From Rhea pennata (Eukaryota > Chordata > Aves > Rheiformes > Rheidae): a stretch of DNA of 64,000 bases. This document shows, one piece after another, positions 1 to 10,120 of the stretch (position 1 is its first letter; the number at the start of each line of letters is the position of its first letter). The notes under the pieces are model-generated. The model did no database searches, was not told where the DNA came from, and saw only the letters and a list, made by a program, of their open reading frames with translations. The position numbers and the translations under genes were made by a program. The stretch is taken from the NCBI RefSeq assembly GCF_028389875.1, contig NW_026907681.1, positions 1,178,001-1,242,000 of the forward strand, read 5' to 3'.

Positions 1-157
1 AAGGGAACAGTTGGTCTTGCCTTTTCATTATTACCCTGAAATCCAAGCTGTGAGCCTTTGCCCTGGAGCACCTACACAAGGACAACAGCATGTCACTTCC
101 ATTTCTAGTGCCTAGGTAGAGCGATCAGCCCAGGGAGCAGCTTCACTGGAAAGGGTG

Positions 158-625
158 TCTGACACTGGCAGAGCAACTCAGCACTGCAACAGCCCTCAAC
201 CTCACGCCAGACCTCTGCTGTGCCAGCCAGTCTACGAGCACCCTGTCTCTGCCCCACTCTGCTGGCTGGTCGGTAACATGCAACCAAGTGCCAGCCAGAA
301 GAGAGGCATGCAGGACACTTGCCACTTGCACACTCCCAAGCACTGCTCTGCTCGCTGCCCTCCCTACTATAGACAGCAGCAGACAGGGCATCCCCAGGTG
401 CCCCGTAACACAGAAAGCCCCAGTCCCAAGCCCTTCTGTTCCCTTCTAGTCCTCCAAGGCCTTGCAACAGGCACTGCCTCTCAAAATCCACTCACAGCCC
501 AGGACCTGCTCACTTACCACCTCCTAGAAATAGCGAGCATGCACTCTCACAGGGGCTGATCAGGCCAGCGCTTGCCTCTCGCGTGTGCCTCAACTTCCAT
601 GAAAATGAAATCGCAGAACAGAGGG
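158..625. repeat. Diverged ~450-bp repeat, unit 1
   Basis: This stretch matches 1432-1872 in the same orientation. Shared landmarks, in order, are a block rich in CCAGCC and CAGGGCA, then TTCCCTTCTAGTCCTCCAAG, GCAACAGGCACTGCCTCTCA, CTGATCAGGCCA and TGTGCCTCAACTTCC. The copies differ by many substitutions and small indels, so the duplication is old. No coding sequence or known transposon family was recognised. The rest of 1-1933 (the first 157 bases and 626-1431) holds no gene I can support. Confidence 0.6.
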
Positions 626-1431
626 AACATAATGCATGCCAAACAGCTGGGAGGTTAGTGGTAGGATGTATGTGCTCATCACCACTGCCTTGACTCCAGC
701 TACTCCGAGCAATGCAGCTAGAGCTACATGGGGCTCCTCACAACCACCAAAAGTGCAGACAAAATCCAGCACCTTCCACCTTGCCAGGGTCAGCAGTGTC
801 AGCACCTAACCACACCACACCTAGCACACTGATGGCTACACGTGGCTGCTTGCTTATTTCCTTGCTGCAGCACAGAAAGGTCACACTACAGCAGGATGGT
901 GGGGTAACTTGCAGACACTGCACCTGGAAGAAAGAGAAACCTGGGCTGCGCATCCCTCGCAGGACACTTTTCCTTGCTGCTCCCATTCAAAGGCACTCTT
1001 CCAAACAGATCTCCTACAGGAAGGATTCAGCCCCTTGACAGTCAGCTCCTAAGAACATATCTGCCCTTCTCCAGAGACCACCACACCACAAGGCCTTCAC
1101 TCCTTCAAAGAGCTTCCAGCAGGCCAATGCCCAGCCAGCAAGTTGCATCTCCCACAACGTCCTCTCCTCTCAGTAAACACTGCTGCAGACCAAGGCTCTC
1201 ATGAACCAAAGGAAAAGAGAACAATGGAGGGAAAATGCAGGCTTGCTTCACATTGTAGAGCAAGGAGAAACACTCCCTGGCCTTTAGGCAGCCTCCATGC
1301 TGCAGATCCCGGAAAGCGCTTAGCAACCCCAAGGCCTGAACCTCAGTGCATCAAAGGCAGCAGGCTGCCAGCAACTCTGGCCCATGATACCAGGGCGGCC
1401 TAGGCCCGGAGAGCATATTCACACCCTCACC

Positions 1432-1872
1432 TTGAGGCACTCCCCAGCTCCCCAGTCTGGTAGCACTCCCCATGCACAGCACCACTCTCTCCAGCTATCT
1501 CCTCCCATGCTGAGCACCAAAACCAGCCCGCCCACACAGCCCCCCACAGGGCACCCCTGCGCTGTGACACCCTGCATCCACCTCTGCTCGCCTCACACAG
1601 GGTTGCCAGCAAACACGCAGCTCCGCATCAGCAACACGCAGGGCACCCCAAGTGCCCCACAACACAGCAGGCCCAACTCTCCAGCTCTTCAGTTCCCTTC
1701 TAGTCCTCCAAGGCTCTGCAACAGGCACTGCCTCTCAGCATCCACTCACAGTCCTATACCTGGTCACTTCCCATCTCCAGGAAGCAGAGGAGCGCTCTCA
1801 CAAGGACTGATCAGGCCACCTCTTGCCATTCGTTTGTGCCTCAACTTCCCTGAACAAGAAATCTCTTTGAAA
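1432..1872. repeat. Diverged ~450-bp repeat, unit 2
   Basis: Second copy of the unit at 158-625, in direct orientation, ending about 60 bases before the 5' LTR of the endogenous retrovirus. It could be an old tandem duplication or two copies of an unrecognised dispersed repeat. The window alone cannot separate these. Confidence 0.55.
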
Positions 1873-2372
1873 ATGTGGACCATACATGTTTGGGGGTGAC
1901 ATTCCTTCTGTCTCCTCCAACAGTCTTTGCAACTGTAATAAATTGTAACTATTTGTTCATTGTTTAGAAGGAGGTTTTACAACAATCAGGGTTGAGACAT
2001 GGTGTCAGACAAATAAATTATGGTAAGCACAAAAGCTTATATGACCCCTTGTGGAACTAGTGTCGGGGCCCTAGCTATATTACAGGAATATGAAGAGCTG
2101 AAGTAAGCAAAAAGCTGCTCAGAGGTTTTGAAGGTAAAAGGACAAAGAAAAGATAAGCAGGCGCCTGTAACTTTCTCACAGAACAGCATCCCAAAAAGGG
2201 AGTCAACACAACAGATAAGCAAACCCCTGTGATCACTCACAAGGAGACGAACCAAAATAAAGAGACAGAAGAAGACTACGGCCTTCCTCTCCACGACCAC
2301 CGGAGAGCTTCAGAGGACCCCCCCCAGCAACTCACACATGCGCGGGACGCACCGGGAGATTACAACGCAGAC

Positions 2373-2379
2373 TATAAAA
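2373..2379 (+). promoter_or_regulatory. LTR TATA box
   Basis: TATAAAA lies in the 5' LTR about 100 bases before the polyadenylation signal, the usual U3 position. Transcription would start near 2400. The matching site in the 3' LTR reads TGTAAGG and is lost. Confidence 0.7.
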
Positions 2380-2473
2380 AGGGGACTGTGTGTGAGGGAG
2401 GCGCGCGCCGTTGGCGGAGCTGAGACTCCCCGGCCGCCCAGCGCTGTTTTGCTTGTGGCTGCTTACTTAATTA

Positions 2474-2479
2474 AATAAA
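2474..2479 (+). terminator. LTR polyadenylation signal AATAAA
   Basis: AATAAA follows the GC-rich R-like segment of the LTR and is kept in both LTRs. In the 5' LTR it would have to be skipped; in the 3' LTR it would end the proviral transcript. Confidence 0.7.
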
Positions 2480-2545
2480 TTGTTCACATGATTTAACAAA
2501 CTCTCTGTATGAATTAACCTTCAAGAGAGTAACTTATGACAAATT

Positions 2546-2563
2546 TGGTGTCGTGACTCGGAT
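2546..2563 (+). other. Primer binding site, tRNA-His type
   Basis: TGGTGTCGTGACTCGGAT begins with the obligatory TGG four bases after the 5' LTR. It is complementary to the 3' end of vertebrate tRNA-His at 17 of 18 positions (the sixth base is T where C is expected). The tRNA sequence is recalled, not searched. This assigns the element to the tRNA-His-primed class. Confidence 0.85.
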
Positions 2564-2750
2564 GAAGGCAATGGACTGAAAAGCTCTTCGGAAGGGGAGG
2601 CGCCCCGCCGAGTTCGGCGGCCTCTGCCGAGAGCGATTTTCACTCAAGCCCTTCACCGACGAACCCTAAATTAGCCACAAGCCAAAAAAAAAGAGCCGGC
2701 AACCCCAAGCAATCTTTGTGCACGCAGACCGAGTGAAGACTCAGGATTGA

Positions 2751-2756
2751 GTAAGT
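2751..2756 (+). other. Candidate major 5' splice donor of the provirus
   Basis: TTGA|GTAAGTAT lies in the leader between the primer site and gag, where gammaretroviruses place the donor for spliced env mRNA. The matching acceptor would be upstream of env (5851-6057); I could not fix it. Confidence 0.5.
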
Positions 2757-2931
2757 ATAGGCTGGTGATCCATTCGGTTGGGGTTGGGTATCCCGGAGTA
2801 CACGTGAGATACGTCCAGTAAGGACGAAGGGAGTGCGGACCCCTCGGTAGTGCGGTTCCCACATCCCGCGAGGGACTGGGCCACGAAAAGGGGGAAGCGG
2901 TGTGTGTGTGTGTGTGAAGGTACTCCGGAAG

Positions 2932-4392
2932 ATGGGACAGAAGAAAAGTAAGCCTTCTGGTCCCATGGGTGGGGGAGTTTGTAGTGGAGGCTTACCTCCC
3001 ATTCCCCCAGATAGCCCACTAGGATTGATGATTAAATATTGGGATGATTCCCCTTCTAGGCGGGGAAAAAGTAAAGTTAAGATGATATATTATTGTATTG
3101 AAGTCTGGGGCAACAAACCTATAAAAGGAGAAAGTGTTTTCTGGCCCCCTTTTGCTTCATTTTAACATTTGAGGACTGGATGCCAGGCCCTAAATAGTTA
3201 CGTAAATTCAAAGGAGCCCTTCAGCTTAGAAGAGAGCGAGTATGCACACCTCTGGATAAATCCAGAGGCGAGAACCCTTTTATACCCATTAAAAGAAAAA
3301 GGAGGGCGGGGGAAAAAGAAGCGAGAATTAGAGATCCCATTATCGCCACCCCCTTATATACTCCCTCCTATACCTACGGCCCCTTCTCTTCCTAGGCCGA
3401 CCGAACTTCCGTCCTCGGGGGAGTCGGATGGCGAGGCTAACCCTAGTCCCCAGAGACCAGTAAATAGGAGTCAGACTAGAGCACAGGTTAAGTCTCGAAG
3501 GAGGATTATATCCACTGCGGGAAATAGCTATGGGAGGACCCCAACCGGGGACGGGATATGTAGCCGTCCCCATTCCGGGGACGTGAGAGATTTTAAGAAG
3601 GAAATGGGAAACCTACTAGAAGACCCACTGGGAGTGGCAGAACAGGTGGACCAGTTTCCAGGACCAAATATTTACACTTGGAAGGAGCTACAGTCCATCC
3701 TGGGAATCCTGTTCACATTTGAGGTAAGAGGGATGATTAGGTGAGCTGGCATGCGAACCTGGGACCAACAACACCAGCAAGGTCCGGCAGCAGATGTTAA
3801 GTGGCCGATGCAGTCGCCTAATTGGAATAACCAGGACCCAATCCATCGCGGTCATATGCAAGACTTAAGAACCATTATCATTCAGGGGATAAGGGAATCA
3901 GTCCCAAGGGGACAGAATATTAATAAGGCTTTTAATGAACAGCAAAGGCGGGATGAGACCCCGACAGAATGGTTAGAAAGGCTGCAAAAAAACTTGCAGT
4001 TGTATAGTGGCTTAGATCCAGGGACTCCTGTGGGAGGGGCCTTACTTAAAACTCAGTTTGTGGCCAAATCCTGGACGGACATTAGGAAAAAGTTAGAGAA
4101 AATAGAGGACTGGCAAGATAAGGGTTTAGATGAACTCCTGAGAGAGGCACAGAAGGTGTATGTTAGGAGAGAGGACGAAAAAGAGAAGAAACAAGTACGA
4201 ATGATGGTGGCAGCAGTACGGGAAGGTCAAAGAGGAAGGCCTAGGATGGTGCGTGGGAAGCTTGAGAGAAAAGAAGCGAGAAATGGTCAGGGACAAAGAA
4301 ATGTGATCTGTTTTTATTGTAATAGAAAGGGTCATATTAAGAGAGAATGTCGACAGAGAAAAGAGGATGAGCAGATGTTCAAGGATGAGTAG
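2932..4392 (+). pseudogene. gag: Retroviral gag, interrupted by two stops
   Basis: Structural polyprotein of the provirus, all in one frame. It begins MGQKKSKP, the myristoylation-type start of gammaretroviral matrix. A PPPY late-domain motif sits near 3343-3354. The capsid region follows, with a major-homology-like stretch near 3940-4020 (ETPTEWLERLQ). A single zinc knuckle CFYCNRKGHIKREC spans about 4312-4353 and is followed by a basic tail. TAA at 3163-3165 and TGA at 3742-3744 interrupt the frame. The last codon, TAG 4390-4392, is probably the natural gag-pol readthrough stop rather than damage. An earlier ATG at 2902 extends the frame slightly; 2932 is chosen because the MGQ start fits the family. 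Confidence 0.9.
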
Positions 4393-5599
4393 GGGTGTCA
4401 GGGGCTCTATTTGCTGGGGACCCGAGAAAAAAAGAAACGAGCCCTTGATAAAATTAAAAGTGGGTCGCCAGCGTGAGGAAATGGAATTCCTCATAGACAC
4501 AGGGGCTGAAAGATCTACGGTCCAAACCTTACCTTTAGGGTGTAAGGCCTTGGCAGAAAGGGTACAAGTAATTGGGGCAAAAGGAGAACCATTTCGGGTT
4601 CCCGTTATAAAAGAAGTATTAATCGAATCAGGTTCCAAGATAGGTGTGGGACCTTTACTTTTGGTACCCGAAGCTGAGTATAACCTGTTAGGTAGAGATT
4701 TGATAATAGAATTAGGCATAAGTTTAGAAGTGATAGATAATAGACTACAAATTAAATTGTGTCCTCTCCAAATAGAGGATGAACAAAGCATAAACCCGGA
4801 AGTTTGGTACACTCCAGATAGTGTGGGCAAATTGAATATTAAACCTTTTAAGGTAACTATAACTAACCCGGGTGTACCAACGAGAATTAAGCAATATCCC
4901 CTGTCCGAAGAGAGCAGGCGGGGATTAAAACCTGAAATTCAGAGGTTACTACAACAGGGGCTATTGGAACCTTGTATGTCCCCTTTTAATACCCCAATAT
5001 TACCAGTAAGGAAAAAGGATGGCAAATATAGATTGGTGCATGATTTGAGGGAAATCAATAAGAGAACTGTGACTAGGTTCCCAGTAGTAGCAAATCCACA
5101 TACTCTGTTAAATCAGTTACACCCGGATGATCAATGGTACAGTGTGATAGATTTAAAGGATGCGTTTTGGGCATGTCCTTTGGATGAGAGCAGCAGGGAT
5201 TATTTTGCCTTTGAATGGGAGGACCCGGATACCCATAGAAAACAGCAACTAAGATGGACTGTCCTCCCTCAAGGATTTACCGAATCCCCAAATTTATTCG
5301 GACAGGCCCTGGAACAGATTCTGCAGGACTATAATAAAGTGCCGGGAGTGACGTTAGTACAGTATGTGGATAATCTGTTGATAGCAGGAAAGGATGAAGA
5401 AGTGGTAAGGCAGGCTAGCGTCCAGTTGTTAAATTTTCTTAGCCTGCAAGGGTTGAAAGTTTCAAAATCAAAGTTGCAGTTTGTAGAGAAGGAGGTAAGA
5501 TATCTGGGCCATCGATTAAGTGGGGGGACTAAGAGACTGGATACACAGTTAATGAGCCGACGTAGAGAGTTACAGAAAAGAGGCCTAGTGGTGCAGTGA
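4393..5599 (+). pseudogene. pol: Retroviral protease and reverse transcriptase, truncated
   Basis: Begins in the gag frame after the TAG with GCQGLYLLGTREKK, then changes frame at an A7 run (4429-4435) and stays open to TGA 5597-5599. The aspartic protease has its catalytic LIDTGA at about 4490-4507 and an LLGRD motif near 4687. The reverse transcriptase fingers and palm follow, with SPFNTPILPVRKKDGKYRLV near 4979-5038, LPQGF near 5266, and the catalytic box YVDN at 5363-5374 in place of YVDD. The frame then runs out of RT near 5575. The RT connection region, RNase H and most of integrase are absent, so a deletion joins RT to the integrase tail. Confidence 0.9.
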
Positions 5600-5850
5600 C
5601 CCCATTAGATATAGCCATACACCGAGTACAGCCCGGAGATAAAGTTCTAATCAAAACATGGAAAGAGACTTCATTAGCACCTCGGTGGGAAGGCCCCTGC
5701 GTTGTTTTGCTTACTACAGAAACAGCTGTTCGGACTGCAGAAAAAGGGTGGACTCATGCCAGCCGTGTGAAAGGACCGATCCTGGGAGAAGAGTGGAGGG
5801 CGGTTCCAGGCTCCGCCGACTTAAAATTAATGCTTAAACGGACTCGATAA
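5600..5850 (+). pseudogene. Integrase C-terminal domain remnant
   Basis: An open stretch in a different frame from RT, ending in TAA. It carries the core of the gammaretroviral integrase C-terminal domain: VQPGDKVLIKTWKE, then LAPRWEGPCVVLLTTETAV and WTHASRVK. The zinc-binding HHCC domain and the DDE catalytic core are missing because of the upstream deletion. No start codon of its own is expected; this is the tail of pol. About 207 bases without a recognised gene separate it from env. Confidence 0.88.
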
Positions 5851-6057
5851 GTGTTATTTCCCCTGTCCATGTACCGTAAGGAGAGAAGGGGCCCCACTCC
5901 TAGACAAAGGCTCTCTAACAGATTCCCCTGAAGAACACTACTGCTGCCGAGAAGAACCAATACCTTGTAGTTCACTGCAACCGAACTGACAAGCGAGGCA
6001 GAGGAGTGCAGACGGTGGGGAGGTTAAGAGGCCAGGTAAAACATAACATTAGGAGAA

Positions 6058-7934
6058 ATGGGCCCCGACTATCTCTTGCGGTACACGGGAATTAGAGTTA
6101 TTATCATGGTCAGCTGCGGTATCCTACAACCACACCACCCCCATCGACCTTTTCGGTGGAGTTTAATTAGATATGAAGATCAACAGATTATACAGCAAGT
6201 AACGACAGCAGGTGCCCCTAGTTTCCGCACTACACCGTGTAACCTAACTACAGGAACAATGTGTTTCAACCGATCAGGACTTTACTTCTGTCCGAGCTCA
6301 AACCCGGGAAGGGGGTATTGTAATTATCCAAATGAATACTATTGTGCATATTGGGGCTGTGAAACCATTGCTACAGACTGGAATCCTGGGGCAGGTCGCG
6401 ACAAGTTCTTAGAAGTGGGCTATGGACCGCTAGGATGTAGTCGTCGAGCAGATCCCCGCCAAGGATGGCGAGGACAAAATTTGGGATACACAGGACATTA
6501 TAGGAACGAGGAGATTTGCAAGGTTCTGTATCTAAATGTAACCAAGCCGGAAGATATCAGCTGGTTACTAGGGAAAATGTTAGATTCTATTCACACGGAC
6601 CTGACAGGGGAGGCCTCATACTGATAAAAAAAGAGGAGGCCAGGATTTCCCAACCAGTCGGACCAAATAGCGTACTGTCAAAGGGAATCCTAGAGGCCTG
6701 ACCTACAAAAGCCCTTGGGCCAGACCTATCTACAACACCTCCCAATAGTGCAATAGAATCATTCCCTACAGATGTAGTCCCCACCATTGCAGGGGAACAT
6801 AGAATCACATCTGGGAACAGCATATGGAAAGTCATAGATGCTAGTTATCGAGTGTTGAATCAAACAAATCCAAATATAACCAGACGCTGCTGGTTATGTA
6901 TTAACATAAGACCCCCATATTATGAGGCCATCGGAGATTTAGGCGATCCTGTCTACTCGAACGAAAGTAACCCCTCACAATGCCACTGGGGACAAGAAAT
7001 CGGGGTAACACTAACCCAGGTATCTGGAAGCGGTAGGTGCGTGTGTACCGTCCCCAGAGGAAAGGGCAGTCTTTGTAACATCATAGAGGATAGCGACCAG
7101 TCACACCAATGGTTAATTCCGGCCAACAACACGAGGTGGGCATGCTCATCATTAGGAGTCGCTCCATGCTTATCATTAAAACTCTTCAATTCGTCTCATG
7201 ATTTTTGTGTACAGGTAATAATTATACCAAGGATTCTATACCACTCTGAGGAATATATATACAGTCACCACACTGTAGCAGATTACCATCTCGAAAAGAG
7301 GGAACCAGTCACAACTGTAACCCTGGCCACATTAATGGTTTTAGGGGTTGCAGGAGCTGGTACTGGAGTTGCCTCGCTAGTAAAACAAAGCCAAGAGTTC
7401 ACCTCTCTGCGTATCGCAGTTGACGAAGATTTGGCCAGGATCGAGCAATCCATTTCGGCATTAAAAAAATCAGTTAGATCCCTCTCAGAGGTAGTACTAC
7501 AAAAATGTAGGGGATTAGATTTGGTCTTTTTACAACAAGGAGGGCTTTGTGCCACCCTGCAAGAGGAATGTTGTGTATATGCTGATCACACTGGAGTGGT
7601 AAGAGATACCATGATGAAACTCCGAGAGGGTCTAGAAAAACGAAAAAGAGAAAATGAGGCTCGACAGAACTGGTATGAATCCTGGTTTAATCATTCACCT
7701 TGGCTCACCACCTTGTTGTCAACCATAGCAGGGCCTTTACTACTGTTAATAATAACATTAACTTTTGGACCATGTATTTTTAATAAAATAATGGCAATTG
7801 TAAAAAGCCGCCTAGAAGCTGTACACCTAATGCTGGTACATGCTAAGTATGAATCACTTGAATTAGACGATGATGCAGACGCATTAGCGTTGAGTCGCCG
7901 GGCGCTCCAGGAATTCAATGAACAAAATAAGTAA
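6058..7934 (+). pseudogene. env: Retroviral envelope gene, SU damaged, TM open
   Basis: Starts at ATG 6058. The first part, to about 6560-6620, reads in frame 1 and carries a gammaretroviral SU motif (YYCAYWGCE). The reading then continues in frame 3 after a frameshift, with a TGA at 6699-6701 still to cross. From 6702 to 7934 the frame is uninterrupted. It contains the SU CWLC motif (6888-6899), a cleavage-like EKREP near 7293, a fusion-peptide-like hydrophobic stretch (about 7309-7380), the conserved immunosuppressive-type segment (about 7498-7551), the CX6CC motif CATLQEECC (about 7549-7575), a membrane anchor (about 7699-7780) and a cytoplasmic tail of about 50 residues. It ends seven bases before the polypurine tract. 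Confidence 0.92.
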
Positions 7935-7941
7935 CCAAAGA

Positions 7942-7954
7942 GAAAAAGGAGGGA
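7942..7954 (+). other. Polypurine tract
   Basis: GAAAAAGGAGGGA directly precedes the 3' LTR and follows the env stop, the expected place for plus-strand priming. Confidence 0.8.
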
Positions 7955-7955
7955 T

Positions 7956-8588
7956 TATAATAAATTGTAACTATTTGTTCATTGCTTAGAAGGAGGAATA
8001 AGCCGATGGAGGGGGAGGAGGAGGTTTTACAACAATCAGGGTTGAGACATGGTGTCAGACAAATAAATTATGGTAAGCACAAAAGCTTATATGACCCCTT
8101 GTGGAACCAGTGTCGGGGCCCTAGCTATCTTGCAGGACTATGAAGAGCTGAAGTAAGCAACAAGCTGCTCAGAGGTTTTGAAGGTAAAAGGATAAAGAAA
8201 AGATAAGCAGGCGCCTGTAATTTTCTCACAGAACAGCATCCCAAAAGGGAGTCAACACAACAGATAAGCAAACCCCTGTGATCACTCACAAGGAGACAAA
8301 CCAAAATAAAGAGACAGAAGACGACCACGGCCTTCCTCTCCACGACCACCAGAGAGCTTCAGACGACCCCCCCAGCAACTCACACATGCGCGGGACGCAC
8401 CGGGAGATTACAACGCAGACTGTAAGGGGGGACTGTGTGTGAGGGAGGCGCGCGCCGTTGGCGGAGCTGAGACTCCCCGGCCGCCCAGCGCTGTTTTGCT
8501 TGTGGCTGCTTACTTAATTAAATAAATTGTTCACATGATTTAACAAACTCTCTGTATGAATTAACCTTCAAGAGAGTAACTTATGACA
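7956..8588 (+). repeat. 3' LTR of the endogenous gammaretrovirus
   Basis: 633 bases matching the 5' LTR. It begins TATAATAAATTG (the first TG is TA here), contains an extra GAATAAGCCGATGGAGGGGG-type segment near 7997-8022, keeps AATAAA near 8521, and ends TTATGACA. The TATA box seen in the 5' LTR is replaced by TGTAAGG. The next 500 bases (8589-9084) contain no gene I can support. Confidence 0.92.
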
Positions 8589-9084
8589 ACCACCACCTTC
8601 CCCACAATCCCCGCTCCAGCAGCATCACACTTTGGCATGCTCATACTGCTGTCCAGCCCAAAGGCTTCATCAGTGGCAAGGGTAGGAGGAGAAGCTGCTC
8701 TCTGCAGAGAGCCCTCAAAACCTGCACACCTGGACCCAATCCCAGGCTGGCACCCCGCCTCTTGCAGTTGGGCTGCTAGGGTATGGCTCTGACGAGTTCC
8801 CACTGGCATCTCTCTGCCATGCATGTCTCCACTCTGTCTGAACCCTGCTGGTACCTCCGCCACCTCCTGTGGAGCAACTCTCTCCAGTTCAGGGCCACCA
8901 GACAAGGAAGAGCTACCTTTTCCCTGCTTTAGCCCATTCTGCCACCAGTTTCACTCCAGTTCCCCTGCTACATTTGGTGAACAGGAGCTCAACACACAGC
9001 TCACCCATTACTTTCTTGGTCCTGTAGCCTGCATCGCCCCTTTCTCCTCTCCTCGAACCTGGCAACCAGATGTCCTACCTCTGC

Positions 9085-9250
9085 TCCCCAACCCTTCCTG
9101 CAGCCTCTGTCTGTCCCCTGCTGGCAGCCCTGTGCCTTGCCTGCCAGTCCCTTCCCTCGCCTCCAAGCCCTGTCCCTCATCTGCAGCCCCCGTCCCCTGC
9201 CTGCAGCCCCCATCCCTCGCCTGCAGCCTCTTTCCTCTGCCTGCTGCCCC
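9085..9250. repeat. CT-rich minisatellite, ~19-20 bp period
   Basis: Tandem degenerate units of the form CCTGCCTGCAGCCCCCRTCC, upstream of P2RX2 exon 1. Long stop-free readings through it have low-complexity Pro/Ser/Cys composition and are repeat artefacts. Confidence 0.65.
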
Positions 9251-9454
9251 ACCCGTGGTGCTGTGCTGTGAGTGCCAGCTCCAGACTTCTCCACTTGCGT
9301 CCGTGCTGACCATGCCCGTCCCTCACCGTGGTCCCCATGGCACAGCAGGGGTTGCGTCCATGCTGGGCTGGGGCTGTGTGGCAGCTGTGGGGTGTCGGTG
9401 GTGGGGTGGGGGTGGGGGGTCAGTCCTTACTGCTCCAGTGGTTCCCCGAGCTGT

Positions 9455-9491
9455 GCCATGCCGTGCCGTGCCATGCCGTGCTGTGCCATGC
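9455..9491. repeat. Short pentamer repeat before P2RX2 exon 1
   Basis: Alternating TGCCA, TGCCG and TGCTG pentamers run to about 15 bases before the P2RX2 ATG. It would lie in the 5' UTR or core promoter. Confidence 0.7.
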
Positions 9492-9999
9492 TGATCACGC
9501 CAGCAATGGGTGCCCGGGATTGCCTGTGGGCGCTGTGCAGCTACTCCACCCCACAGGTGATGGTGGTGAGGAACGGGCACCTCAGCACCACGCGCCGTGC
9601 GCTGCAGCTCCTCGTCCTGCTTTACTTGGTCAGGCGAGTGCGGGGCTGGGAGCTGCTGCCTCCCGGTGGGGCATCGCTGCCGCACGGTTTATCCCTGCTC
9701 CGCACACAGCCCCTGCGCAGCCCCACAAGTTGCCAGGGCAGCTTCTCTTGCCTCTGCCGGGAGAGGGGGAAGGCGATTTCAGCTAAAGCCATAGTGCTGC
9801 AAGAGGCGGGGGGCGCAGCGTCTCTGTCCTACCCTGATGGTGATCTCCCCGTGCCCTGTCCCATTGCTCCAGTCCCTTCACATCCTGCTCTAAGGGCCAC
9901 TTTTCTTGTACGCCCCTGACTGGGACCCCTGCAGGGGTGCTGTCCCTGAGCCTTGTCCCATTTTTCCCACGTGGCCTGCACACCTGTGGATAGCACGAC

Positions 10000-10120
10000 T
10001 GCAGCTTGGCAATGCTGGATCCCAGGGATTTCTACGTCTGCAGGAGATGGGTAATGCTTGGCTGCTGAAGGAAGTGGGTGGCAGAGCTCTGCCTGTGCTT
10101 TCTGCCAACCGCGAAGGCCT
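10000..10120. repeat. Intron 1 repeat, unit 1 (matches 10720-10840)
   Basis: Shares GATCCCAGGGA, CTGCAGGAGATGG and GGCAGAGC-type blocks in the same order with 10720-10840, about 720 bases downstream in the same intron. Diverged; no function seen. The remaining intron 1 sequence shows no other gene. Confidence 0.45.

Larger units (their letters stand above)
1934..2541 (+). repeat. 5' LTR of the endogenous gammaretrovirus
   Basis: The 608-base segment matches the 3' LTR along its length. It starts TGTAATAAATTG and ends TTATGACA, giving the TG...CA ends usual for retroviral LTRs. It holds a TATA box (2373) and an AATAAA signal (2474). Compared with the 3' LTR it lacks about 25-28 bases after GTTTAGAAGGAG. 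Four bases separate its end from the primer binding site. Confidence 0.92.
1934..8588 (+). mobile_element. Endogenous gammaretrovirus, two LTRs, defective
   Basis: A complete but defective provirus. Order seen: 5' LTR, tRNA-His-type primer binding site, splice donor, gag, protease, reverse transcriptase, integrase C-terminus, env, polypurine tract, 3' LTR. Family evidence is an MGQ myristoylation start and one CCHC knuckle in Gag, an in-frame UAG at the gag end, and an Env with a CWLC motif in SU and a CX6CC motif in TM. All three genes carry stops or frameshifts, and pol has lost the part between RT and the integrase C-terminus, so it cannot replicate alone. The LTRs differ at about 15 positions in ~600 bases plus a 25-28-bp indel, which suggests a moderately young insertion. 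CAAC lies just left of the 5' LTR and again at 8587-8590 across the 3' LTR end. A 4-bp target duplication is possible but not settled. Confidence 0.95.

Noticed and set aside
1930-1933. CAAC as a certain 4-bp target site duplication of the provirus
   Set aside because: The right-hand CAAC (8587-8590) overlaps the CA that would end the LTR, so the duplication cannot be separated from the LTR end with confidence.
9001-9313. Minus-strand Gly/Arg/Gln-rich frames before P2RX2
   Set aside because: They translate the CT-rich minisatellite in several frames and have no other support.
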